A DNA stretch of 6,661 nt, from positions 1-6,661 of the forward strand of contig JASHRB010000656.1 in NCBI GenBank assembly GCA_030037575.1. Reading direction: 5' to 3'. Under the pieces are notes generated by a model. The model was not told the DNA's origin. It saw only the letters and a list, made by a program, of their open reading frames with translations, and did not search any database. The stretch comes from Candidatus Sulfotelmatobacter sp. GTDB lineage: Bacteria > Acidobacteriota > Terriglobia > Terriglobales > Acidobacteriaceae. The position numbers and the translations under genes were made by a program. Below, piece after piece: positions 1-6,419 of the stretch (the first letter of the stretch is position 1; the number at the start of each line of letters is the position of its first letter).

Positions 1-374
1 TGGTCATCAAGGGCGAGGTCACGGGATCGGAATCGCTCTACATCGACGGCCGCGTCGAAGGCTCTATCAGCCTGGCGGGAAACCGCGTCACCGTCGGTCG
101 CAACGGCGTGGTGGCCGCCAACATCAATGCACGCGAGATCGTTGTGCTCGGCAAGGTGCGCGGGAATCTGACCGCCAGCGATCGCGTCGATATCCGCAGC
201 GACGGGTCGCTGACCGGCGACGTGGTCGCCGCTCGCATTTCCATCGAAGACGGCGCTTACTTCAAGGGCGGCATCGACATTCGCAAAGGCGGCCAGCCTG
301 CTCAAACCAAGGCCAACGGCGAAGATAAGAGCATTCCCGCCCCCGAGCCGGCCGCTATCGGTGCCAGAGCGTAG
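1..374 (+). CDS. Bactofilin (polymer-forming cytoskeletal protein), C-terminal part
   Basis: Partial gene, open at the left edge; the frame runs from base 3 to the TAG at 372-374 and shows 123 residues. Bactofilins polymerise without nucleotide into filaments that position envelope and cell-wall enzymes in the cytoplasm or at the inner membrane. The visible part has the short, repeated, Gly- and Val/Ile-rich beta-strand pattern of the family's right-handed beta-helix: IDGRVEGSI, GKVRGNLTA, SDGSLTGDV, and the typical last turn GAYFKGGIDI. A polar, Pro/Ala-rich tail of about 25 residues (KGGQPAQTK to IGARA) follows, as is usual in this family. The ATG at 108 lies inside the helix domain and is not the start. 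An intrinsic terminator lies about 45 bases past the stop. Family assignment is firm; the specific cellular role cannot be read from this fragment. Confidence 0.9.
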   Translation, partial: VIKGEVTGSESLYIDGRVEGSISLAGNRVTVGRNGVVAANINAREIVVLGKVRGNLTASDRVDIRSDGSLTGDVVAARISIEDGAYFKGGIDIRKGGQPAQTKANGEDKSIPAPEPAAIGARA

Positions 375-420
375 GTTCCAATCCGCATTCGGCACGGGAG
401 GAAGGTTCGTCGAAGATTGG

Positions 421-464
421 CGGCGGAGGGCGCCCGAAAGTGTGGGCTCCGCCGTTTTGATTTT
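421..464 (+). terminator. Intrinsic terminator of the bactofilin gene
   Basis: A perfect 8-bp stem, CGGCGGAG (421-428) with CTCCGCCG (447-454), can be extended inside by CCC (433-435) with GGG (444-446) around an 8-base loop. It is followed directly by TTTTGATTTT (455-464). A GC-rich hairpin plus a T tract 47 bases after the bactofilin stop is a standard rho-independent terminator for the rightward transcript. The T tract is only on the rightward side, so it should not serve the converging murJ gene. Confidence 0.8.
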
Positions 465-511
465 CTGAAGCAACAGCTGAAGCTAAAAGGTGGCTGCTTG
501 ATTCAATCGTT

Positions 512-530
512 ACGAGAACAAAGTTCTCGT
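512..530. repeat. Perfect inverted repeat (8-bp arms, 3-base loop)
   Basis: ACGAGAAC (512-519) and GTTCTCGT (523-530) are exact reverse complements around AAA. The element is not followed by a T tract on either strand, so it is not a canonical intrinsic terminator. It sits between two convergent genes, where it could stabilise the 3' end of a transcript or be a chance structure. The arms are directly visible; the function is unknown. Confidence 0.45.
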
Positions 531-718
531 TGGGGCCCCGATAACCGACTAAGGGTGAATGCCGTCCCTGAGTGACGAACCCCTTACCCGACGTTACGGG
601 AATAGGGCAAGATGCCGCGGCAGCTTGAACCACTGCAATGTCGGCCGCTCCCGATTGCTCTTCGCCGTGGGCGGTGTGCACATCATGTCGGAGCAAGGCA
701 AAATCGTTAGACATTTCA

Positions 719-2353
719 CTACGGCTGGGTGCCCGCGCCCATGATCTCTTTGCTTCCGTTTTGCGCGACCGCGGGATAGGCTGCGGCCTTGCGGCTTCGC
801 AGGTGGTTCGGCAGTTGCGACTTCAGCATCCACAGCCCGGCCGCCGTGGCTGCGGCCCAGGTAAGGGAAATCAAGCCGAGCTGCGTCACGTCGGCGACCC
901 GGCTGCCCCGGGCTAAAATCGTCGGCGCCACATTCCTTCCCACTGCTAGGCTGATTCCCCCGGCCATCAGTGCGGTGAGTGCCGACTTTCCCAACTCACG
1001 CCAGCGCAGGCCGCCGAGCGAGACCATCCTTCGGTAGTGCAGCAGGAACGCCAGGGCGAACAGATTTGCGCCGATTCCGGCGTCGGAAGCGAAGGCCAGT
1101 CCCACCACGCCAAACTTGTGAAACAGGAACGAATAAAGCGGCAAAGAGGCAGCCGTAATCACCGTCACTGCGGTCATCGGCGTCAGCGTGTCTCCGGCCG
1201 CGTAGAAAGCCCGGGCATAGAGTCCCTGTGCCGACCACAATGCCAGAGACAGGGAAAACCAGAAAAAGTAGATCGCCGTGGTCTGCGTGTCGGAAATCAG
1301 AAATCGCCCGCGGCGGTAAACCAGATCGATGAGCGGGAAGGCAGCTGCCATCATCCACGCGGTGGCAAGAAACGACGCGGCGGCAACCCGATAGACTGAG
1401 TCGTTCACGGTCGAGGCAAATTCTTTCAGCCGCTTCTGGTTGAACAATCGGGCGAAAAACGGCAGCGAAGCCTGCCCGGTTGCCTGCCCCAGCACGGCAA
1501 TGGGCACGGCAAACAATCGCTTGGCATAATTGAGGCGGGCAATGTCACCCACGCCGCTGGCTGCATAATGCCGAAGAATCCAGTCGTCCGCCGTAACCAG
1601 CGACACGCCCAGCATCAGCGGAATGGAAAGCCGCACCCACTCGCGGAACGCGGGGTTGGCAACGTCAAACGACGGACGGTATCCGGTGCCGATCTTCACC
1701 GCGCCAATCACGCTGGCCAAAAATGGTCCCACAATGCTGCCGATGACCGCGCCGTAGGCCAGGGAAGCAATGCCCAGGCTGCGGCCTGCGACCACCCCGC
1801 CGAAAATAATGAACACGTTATAAAACAGCGGTCCGAATGCGGGAAAAAGAAACAGCCGATGCGACAGCAGCACGGCAGAAACCACACCGCCCACATAGAA
1901 AAAAATCTGCGCCGGCAGAAGAATGCGCGTCAGGTGGACGGTCAAATCAACCTGCGGCCCGGAGAAGCCATGAAACATCAAGCGCACAAACTGGGGCGTG
2001 AGAACCTCGGCGATGATCGTCCCGGCAACCATCACGGCCGTCATTACCGTTATGACCACGGAAAACGTCTTCTGCGCGTCGGCATCGCGCTTCTCCGCCA
2101 GGAACCGCGTGTAAATGGAGATGAATGTGATCGAAGCCGCTCCCCCCGCGACCATGTAGTTAAGCCAGTCGGGGAGGGTGAAGGCGGCCACATAGGCGTC
2201 AACCTCCTGTCCGGCGCCAAAAGCGTAGGCGATGTAAGCTTCGCGCACGTATCCAATGACGCGAGAGAGCATCACCGTGCTCATCATCAGCAAGGTCGCC
2301 GAAACAGCGGTGTGCTGATGCGAGGGACGGAAGAATCGCAGCATTCTGGTCAT
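719..2353 (-). CDS. murJ: Lipid II flippase MurJ (MviN), complete
   Basis: Inner-membrane transporter of the MOP superfamily that moves lipid II from the cytoplasmic to the periplasmic face for peptidoglycan synthesis. Starting at the ATG at 2351-2353 gives 544 residues, within the usual 510-550. Family hallmarks are present: SRVIGYVRE and FGAGQEVDAY near the N-terminus, where Arg37 and Asp52 match the essential Arg24 and Asp39 of the E. coli protein; AGGAASITFISIY; LLPAQIFFYVGG; LFLFPAFGPLFYN; NYAKRLFAVPIAVLGQATG, whose Arg fits the central-cavity Arg270; and LYARAFYAAGDTLTPM. Hydrophobic segments run throughout, as expected for about 14 helices. The frame stays open upstream to 2782, but that stretch is Arg/Pro-rich, crosses the divergent gene's promoter and start, and is unlike MurJ, so I rejected it. 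The start is not marked by a clear Shine-Dalgarno sequence: a GGAG (2372-2375) is too far away. The internal ATG at 2344 is the alternative. No neighbour appears co-transcribed. Confidence 0.93.
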   Translation of the reverse strand: MTRMLRFFRPSHQHTAVSATLLMMSTVMLSRVIGYVREAYIAYAFGAGQEVDAYVAAFTLPDWLNYMVAGGAASITFISIYTRFLAEKRDADAQKTFSVVITVMTAVMVAGTIIAEVLTPQFVRLMFHGFSGPQVDLTVHLTRILLPAQIFFYVGGVVSAVLLSHRLFLFPAFGPLFYNVFIIFGGVVAGRSLGIASLAYGAVIGSIVGPFLASVIGAVKIGTGYRPSFDVANPAFREWVRLSIPLMLGVSLVTADDWILRHYAASGVGDIARLNYAKRLFAVPIAVLGQATGQASLPFFARLFNQKRLKEFASTVNDSVYRVAAASFLATAWMMAAAFPLIDLVYRRGRFLISDTQTTAIYFFWFSLSLALWSAQGLYARAFYAAGDTLTPMTAVTVITAASLPLYSFLFHKFGVVGLAFASDAGIGANLFALAFLLHYRRMVSLGGLRWRELGKSALTALMAGGISLAVGRNVAPTILARGSRVADVTQLGLISLTWAAATAAGLWMLKSQLPNHLRSRKAAAYPAVAQNGSKEIMGAGTQP

Positions 2354-2606
2354 GGCCGGGGAGAGTTCGCGCTCCTGTTGCCGAATCTTGCCTGCCCGCT
2401 CGAAGGGCAAATTTCTTTCAAAGCCTAACAGAGGCTGGTGCGCGCGGCGGGGCCTGGCGGAGAAACCGCGATGGAGGTTCCTTTTTTGACACCGCTGTCT
2501 TTCTACCGGCGGCCGGTGGCAGGCGTTTGGCCAGCTCGCTCGCGCCGCGGTTGGGGAAGGGCTGCGCGTCGCTGACCTCGGATGAGCGCCCATGTCCGCG
2601 CAGCCA

Positions 2607-2635
2607 TTGACAGCCATGCCGCCCTGGTGTATTAC
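2607..2635 (+). promoter_or_regulatory. Sigma70-type promoter for the glycosidase gene
   Basis: A consensus -35 TTGACA (2607-2612) is followed, after an ideal 17-base spacer, by TATTAC (2630-2635), which matches TATAAT at four of six positions. Transcription would begin near 2642, giving a leader of about 55 bases before the ATG at 2697. This is the best promoter-like pair I see in the window, but it is a pattern match only. Confidence 0.5.
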
Positions 2636-2637
2636 GA

Positions 2638-2690
2638 ATCCTTGTTTTTGCTTTCGTTTGTGAACGAAGTCGCGCGGCAGCGACAAGGAT
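2638..2690 (+). promoter_or_regulatory. Foldable 5' leader covering the Shine-Dalgarno site
   Basis: ATCCTTGT (2638-2645) is an exact reverse complement of ACAAGGAT (2683-2690), which contains the AAGGA ribosome-binding site (2685-2689) of the gene starting at 2697. Inside lie two smaller hairpins: TTCGTT (2653-2658) with AACGAA (2663-2668), and GTCGC (2669-2673) with GCGAC (2680-2684); the second shares bases 2683-2684 with the outer pairing. A leader that can pair its own ribosome-binding site may control translation. If transcription starts near 2642 only about half of the left arm is transcribed, which weakens the idea. The inner TTCGTT repeat could equally be a repressor operator just downstream of the start point. 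Confidence 0.35.
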
Positions 2691-2935
2691 GAGCCCATGC
2701 CTGCAAAACTCATGCTCCGGGGAGCTCTTCGAATTTTTCTTCCGGCCGCAGTTTTCCCCCTGGCGGTGGCGCAAGACGCCAAAATCGAGGACTCGAGCCT
2801 GCTGGTCGCAGGCGGCGAGCAAGCGGGAACCTACACCATTCAATCGCTCGACAATCCCGGGGTTCGAATCGCTGCGGGGTTTGCGGCGGAGGTGAATCAT
2901 CGTTGGCTGGGCTCGGCCGATTATCCGCGGCATGA

Positions 2936-2942
2936 AAAAAAG
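2936..2942 (+). other. First frame junction: A AAA AAG slippery heptamer in an A7 run
   Basis: The upstream frame reads HEKKPLGA and soon loses sense, while the -1 frame reads KASGRNDGAQTGSELTIT and continues as the glycosidase. The switch falls on A AAA AAG in the upstream frame, the classical bacterial -1 slippery sequence (as in dnaX). It is equally a run of seven A (2935-2941), where loss of one A by mutation or sequencing error would give the same picture. A weak stem (TCTG 2945-2948 with CAGA 2966-2969, plus CGC 2951-2953 with GCG 2963-2965) lies two bases downstream, closer than usual for a stimulator. Confidence 0.55.
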
Positions 2943-3970
2943 CCTCTGGGCGCAATGACGGCGCGCAGACCGGGTCCGAACTCACCATCACTTACAGCGG
3001 ACTATCCGGCCAACCCGATCTGGTGTGCGGCCTTCGCCTGGCCTCGCGGGCATCGTTCGCCGAAATTGCCGTGAGCGTCCGCAACGGCACACCCTCGCAG
3101 ATCGCGGTGCAGAGCATTCGCACTCTCGAAGCGCGGAGCCCTTTTGTGGCGCTCGATGGCCCCGACTCCGCCGATCGCGTTCTTTCCGACAGTTTCAGCG
3201 AAGACCGGCCTGACCTGGTCATTCACCATCTGGCTGATGCTTCCGACCGAATGCACCGCGCCGTGGGCAGCCAATTGATTTACAACCGGCAGAGCAAACA
3301 AAGTCTTTTCCTGGGAACGTTGACTTCGGAGAAGTGGCTGACGGTTTTGCGCCTGCGCCTGGATGACCGGCGGCACATTGCCGGCTACGAAGTCGACTCC
3401 ACGGGAACGACGGAACTGGAGAAAGAAAACTCGCTGCGCGAGTCGCCCCCGGAAGATCAGATTGCGTTGAGCTTGCCGGTCGAGCCGGGCGAGAGTCTCT
3501 CAGCCGAACGCCTGATGGCGAGCCTGTCCTCCGATTATCATGCCCAACTGGAAACTTTTGGTGAAACCATTCGGCGGCTGCACTGGGCAAGAGTAAGCGC
3601 ACCGACCCCGATCGGCTGGTGGAGTTGGACGGCGTATTACTTCAGGCTGACCGAGGGCCCGGCGCTGACCAACGCGGAATTCCTTGCGGCGCGTCTTCTC
3701 GATCTCGGCTACAAATTCTTTCACATTGACGAAGGCTATCAATTCGCCCGCGGCGACTATACCACGGTTGTCGCCGGGAAATTTCCTCATAGCGTGGAGA
3801 GTCTGGAGCGGCAGGTGGCGGCGCTCGGCCTGACTCCCGGTATCTGGACCGCACCCTTTGAAGTCGCCGAGCGTTCGTCGGTTTTTCTGAACCACTCAGA
3901 TTGGCTGGTACATAACGCCAAAGGCGAGCCGATTCATGCCGGGTGGGTTCTCGAGCCGCCGGACGCCAAC

Positions 3971-3976
3971 TCGATC
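3971..3976 (+). other. Second frame junction in the glycosidase gene
   Basis: The frame up to here ends ...PPDANS and then reads IRFMCS; the frame one base back reads DPLYVLDTTNPGAQ, the expected continuation. Restoring one G after TCG (3971-3973) gives ANS-DPLYVLD and rejoins the frames. There is no slippery sequence here, so this looks like a simple one-base loss. Confidence 0.7.
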
Positions 3977-4218
3977 CGCTTTATGTGCTCGATACGACCA
4001 ATCCTGGCGCGCAGCAACATCTGCGCGATACCTATACAACTCTGACCCGCGACTGGGGCAATCGCTACATCAAGCTCGATTTCATGGACGACACGGCCAT
4101 CGAGGGCTACTACTATCGCCCCAACACCAGCGGGCTTGAGGCGCAGCGCATCGGGCTGCAGGTGATTCGCGACGCGGTGGGCGATGGAGTAATGCTCGAT
4201 AAAGACGGCAGCGTGATG

Positions 4219-4221
4219 TAA
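4219..4221 (+). other. In-frame TAA inside the glycosidase gene
   Basis: The reading MLDKDGSVM-stop-IVDMGRISCDTGH stays in one frame on both sides. The stop separates the probable nucleophile (codon 4078-4080) from the probable acid/base (codon 4249-4251), so a product ending here would lack a complete active site. From memory, related proteins have a few more residues between the Met and the Val-Asp, so a short in-frame deletion may have created the stop; this is inference. Confidence 0.7.
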
Positions 4222-4728
4222 ATTGTCGATATGGGGCGAATCTCGTGCGACACCGGACATGCATTCGCCGCCAGCCGCGACGCGGCTCCCGGCATCGCCG
4301 CACGCTACTACATGAACCGCAATTACTTCGTCAGCGATCCCGACGCCTTCTCGATTTCGCGCCATTCGAGCGCGGCGCAAGGCGACCACCGCGGTCCGAA
4401 AACGCTCACCCTCCGCGAAGCGCAAGTTGCCATTGCGCTGGCGGCGGTTTCCGGCGGAATGTACGAGATCGGCGACGATTTGCCGACTTTGTTTCTCGAT
4501 GCCGATCGCATGGCGCTGTTAGAGAATCGCGATCTGCGGAACATGCCGAAGCTGGGCCGAGCTTCAACTCCGCTGGATCTCATGAGCTACTCGCCGGAAG
4601 ACGAAATGCCCAGCACCTTCTTACTGCGCGAGAGCAAGCGGCAGTCGATTCTGACCGTGTTCAACTGGACCGCAAAGGAGCGCACGCGCCAGTTTACCTT
4701 CTCTGCCTTGGGCTTAGCCGGCAACATG

Positions 4729-4740
4729 CGGTTTCAAGCA
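4729..4740 (+). other. Third frame junction in the glycosidase gene
   Basis: The upstream frame reads LGLAGNMRFQ and then degenerates to AFWAMQPRLA, ending at 4791. The frame one base back reads SSILGNAAAIGGEQTTLSL, the expected C-terminal sandwich, and leads into the PKD domain. One base restored within GGTTTCAAGC, for example an A or a T, rejoins them. The shift has the same sign as the other two. Confidence 0.7.
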
Positions 4741-5168
4741 TTTTGGGCAATGCAGCCGCGATTGGCGGAGAGCAAACCACGCTCTCGCTGAAGCTCTCGC
4801 CGCACTCGGTCACCATGCTGAAAATGGTTGACACGGCGCTGCTGCCGTCGGCACCAGCGCTGAATATCCACAGGCCGGAGAAAATCGAGGCCGGAAAGCC
4901 TGCCATGTTTTCGGCCGAAAGCAGCGCCGAAGGCGTGCCCGCAATTTCCTGTCGCTGGGATTTCGGAGACGGCACCGGCGCCGAATTCGCCCTGCATCTG
5001 ACGGCGGAGGGAATCGAAGGCGTGCCGTTCGAAAAGACTTTTCAGGTAACGGTCAGCGGAACGATCGACACGGCGTTCCGGCCGGAGTTGTACGAACGCT
5101 ATGTCGAGCCCCATGAATGGCCAAAGCCGTAGGGCTACGTGCGCTGATTTTGTTGTTTTCTTGCGTCT

Positions 5169-5174
5169 TATGAT
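5169..5174 (+). promoter_or_regulatory. Possible -10 element upstream of the SIS gene
   Basis: TATGAT matches TATAAT at five of six positions and lies in the AT-rich 79-base gap (5133-5211) after the glycosidase gene, in contrast to the GC-rich surroundings. No good -35 lies at the right distance. If active, it would start transcription near 5181 and let the SIS gene be expressed independently of the broken gene upstream. Confidence 0.25.
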
Positions 5175-5211
5175 TTGTTAGTATTCATTTCGTTTTATTT
5201 CGTTAGACGCC

Positions 5212-6396
5212 ATGAATCCCCTGCTGAGCGTTTTGGCGCTGCCACAACACGAGAGGCAAGCCCAGGGATTGCTACACACCCCGGCGGAGATCGCGCAGCA
5301 GCCGGAAACCTGGCGGGCCACCTATCGGCTTTATCGCGAGCGGCATTCCCAGATTCGCCATTTCCTGGAATCGGCTGGAGTGGGGGCCCAGTCGGCGGCG
5401 CATCCCACGGTCTTGCTGGTCGGAGCCGGAACCTCCGACTACGTAGGGCGTTCGCTGACTCAACTGCTGCGGCGCTGCTGGCAGTGCGAAGTGCTTGCCG
5501 TTCCCAGCACCGATCTTTTGACGCACGCCGACGAGTGGTTGATCCCCGGCCGCGAATATCTTTGGATTTCGTTCTCCCGCTCGGGTGAGAGTCCGGAGGG
5601 CATTGCGGTGCTGGAGCGGGCCTTGAACCTTCATCCCGGCATTCATCATTTGATTGTCAGCTGCAACGCGCAGGCCAAAATGCTGAAAATGGCTGCAGGC
5701 CGGGAGCGGACACTGGGCGTTGCATTGCCTGAGGAAGTCCATGATCGCAGTCTGGCCATGACCAGTTCGTTCTCCAACATGGTCATATTTGGCCAGTGCC
5801 TGGCGCATCTTGAAAATCCGCAGGAGTACGAGCCAATCCTGGGCGAGTTGGCCGAAGCCGGATCGAACTTTCTCGGTTCGGCTGCCACCAGCGCGGCTGA
5901 GCTTGCCAGCGGAGATTTCACCAAAGCCTGTTTCATTGGCTCAGGAGCACTGAAGGCGGTTGCTACCGAATCGGCGTTGAAGCTGCTAGAACTCAGCGCC
6001 GGCCAGATTCAAACCATGTCTGAATCGGCGCTGGGACTGCGGCACGGCCCCATGGCGGCGCTGGATGAGCAGACCCTGTTGGTGGCCTTCCTCTCGGGCG
6101 ACGAAAAGATCTTGCGCTATGAACTGGATCTCCTCGAAGAGATCGGGAAGAAGGAATTGGTCAAGGCCCGCGTCGCGGTGGCAGCCGGCAGGAACGCGCG
6201 GCTGGAGAGCGGGGCCGAACATGTGCTCGTGCACCCGTTAAATTCCACGCCCGACGACTATCGGCCGCCTTTGGATGTGGTTTTCGGCCAACTGCTGGGC
6301 CTGTTTTTCTCGCTGCGTTGCGGGCTTAAACCCGACCGCCCCAGCCCCACAGGCGCCATCAGCCGAGTGGTGCAGAACGTTCTGATTCACTCTTAA
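5212..6396 (+). CDS. agaS: AgaS-type double-SIS sugar-phosphate isomerase/deaminase
   Basis: 394 residues, close to the 384 of E. coli AgaS. AgaS-family proteins are cytoplasmic enzymes that convert D-galactosamine-6-phosphate, made by deacetylating GalNAc-6-phosphate, to tagatose-6-phosphate with release of ammonia; older annotations call them tagatose-6-phosphate ketose/aldose isomerase. The N-terminus has the family's THTPxEI-like motif (LLHTPAEIAQQPETW). The first SIS domain shows LLVGAGTSDYVGRSL (GAGTSD 71-76) and ISFSRSGESPEG (119-130), the phosphosugar-binding Ser-rich loop. AMTSSFSNMV follows. The second SIS domain shows FIGSGALKAVATESALKLLE (GSG 243-245) and LGLRHGP (RHGP 277-280). 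There is no signal peptide. The ATG at 5212 is chosen because the sequence from MNPLL onward fits the family; no Shine-Dalgarno sequence precedes it, which is unusual here. The next gene follows after 23 bases, probably in one operon. GlmS- or FrlB-like function is less likely from overall similarity. Confidence 0.85.
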   Translation: MNPLLSVLALPQHERQAQGLLHTPAEIAQQPETWRATYRLYRERHSQIRHFLESAGVGAQSAAHPTVLLVGAGTSDYVGRSLTQLLRRCWQCEVLAVPSTDLLTHADEWLIPGREYLWISFSRSGESPEGIAVLERALNLHPGIHHLIVSCNAQAKMLKMAAGRERTLGVALPEEVHDRSLAMTSSFSNMVIFGQCLAHLENPQEYEPILGELAEAGSNFLGSAATSAAELASGDFTKACFIGSGALKAVATESALKLLELSAGQIQTMSESALGLRHGPMAALDEQTLLVAFLSGDEKILRYELDLLEEIGKKELVKARVAVAAGRNARLESGAEHVLVHPLNSTPDDYRPPLDVVFGQLLGLFFSLRCGLKPDRPSPTGAISRVVQNVLIHS

Positions 6397-6407
6397 ATCC
6401 CGAACCT

Positions 6408-6413
6408 AGGAGG
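6408..6413 (+). promoter_or_regulatory. Strong Shine-Dalgarno site of the last gene
   Basis: AGGAGG (6408-6413) lies six bases before the ATG at 6420-6422. It is a full match to the ribosome-binding consensus and fixes the start of a gene that is too truncated to be judged by length. Confidence 0.8.
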
Positions 6414-6419
6414 ACGGCC

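Larger units (their letters stand above)
375..718. other. Convergent intergenic region without a supported gene
   Basis: 344 bases lie between the stops of the bactofilin and murJ genes. Besides the terminator I see a perfect hairpin at 512-530, an 8-base GGGGCCCC palindrome at 532-539 and an imperfect hairpin at 581-607. An open frame of 119 codons on the minus strand (714 down to 355) starts just past the murJ stop, but it has no Shine-Dalgarno sequence, runs through the terminator and into the bactofilin gene, and resembles no family I know; I treat it as chance. I see no tRNA or known riboswitch pattern. No T tract follows any hairpin on the minus strand, so the murJ terminator is not identified. 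Confidence 0.5.
2354..2696. other. Divergent intergenic region between murJ and the glycosidase gene
   Basis: 343 bases separate the two divergent start codons. The right third holds the promoter and structured leader of the rightward gene, listed separately. In the left part (2354-2600) I find no convincing -35/-10 pair for murJ on the minus strand, no RNA gene and no repeat. Open frames crossing it on the minus strand are rich in Arg, Pro and Ala and look like shadows of GC-rich DNA. Confidence 0.6.
2697..5132 (+). pseudogene. Exported GH36-type alpha-galactosidase/alpha-N-acetylgalactosaminidase with PKD domain, broken by frameshifts and a stop
   Basis: ATG at 2697, with AAGGA seven bases upstream. 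Residues 1-25 form a signal peptide (Arg/Lys start, hydrophobic core, AVA before Gln26), so the product would be exported. The coding sense continues over three frames: 2697 to about 2940, about 2939-3973, 3973 to about 4735, then the first frame again to the TAG at 5130-5132. Each junction is repaired by one added base. A TAA (4219-4221) also interrupts the third segment. The restored protein is about 810 residues: N-terminal beta domain, then (beta/alpha)8 barrel motifs GWWSWTAYY (about 306), FFHIDEGYQ (about 344), GLTPGIWTAPFEV, DWLVHNAKGEPIHAGW, RYIKLDFMDD with the probable nucleophile Asp (codon 4078-4080), and GRISCDTGH with the probable acid/base Asp (codon 4249-4251). A C-terminal sandwich and a PKD repeat (RWDFGDGT, about 755) follow. 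This matches clan GH-D, family GH36. The AgaS neighbour suggests GalNAc- or galactose-containing substrates. Motif retention suggests recent decay or sequence errors. Confidence 0.82.

Noticed and set aside
355..714. 119-codon open frame on the minus strand just after murJ
   Set aside because: No Shine-Dalgarno sequence, no recognisable family, and it runs through the bactofilin terminator and into its coding end; most likely chance.
1568..2428. 286-codon plus-strand open frame opposite murJ
   Set aside because: It is the antisense shadow of murJ, rich in His, Arg, Gln and Asn with no domain-like pattern; the murJ motifs on the other strand are unambiguous.
2354..2782. In-frame N-terminal extension of murJ (143 more codons, to a Met at 2782)
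   Set aside because: Its composition is Arg/Pro/Ala-rich and unlike any MurJ N-terminus, and it crosses the promoter and signal-peptide region of the divergent gene. The start at 2353 gives the normal family length and start context.
4245..4730. Upstream part of the frame that ends at 5132, read as a protein from 4245
   Set aside because: This part is an Arg/His-rich off-frame reading of the glycosidase; only the portion after about 4731 carries family sense.
4231..4791. Independent gene starting at the ATG after the internal stop
   Set aside because: No ribosome-binding site, and the sequence directly continues the glycosidase barrel from the acid/base region; it is a fragment of the broken gene.
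5125..5162. Possible terminator after the glycosidase gene (AGCC GTAG GGCT followed by T-rich DNA)
   Set aside because: The stem has only four pairs and the T-rich stretch begins about ten bases after it, so it does not meet the pattern of an intrinsic terminator.
5272..5808. 178-codon minus-strand open frame opposite the SIS gene
   Set aside because: Antisense shadow of a clear AgaS-family coding region.
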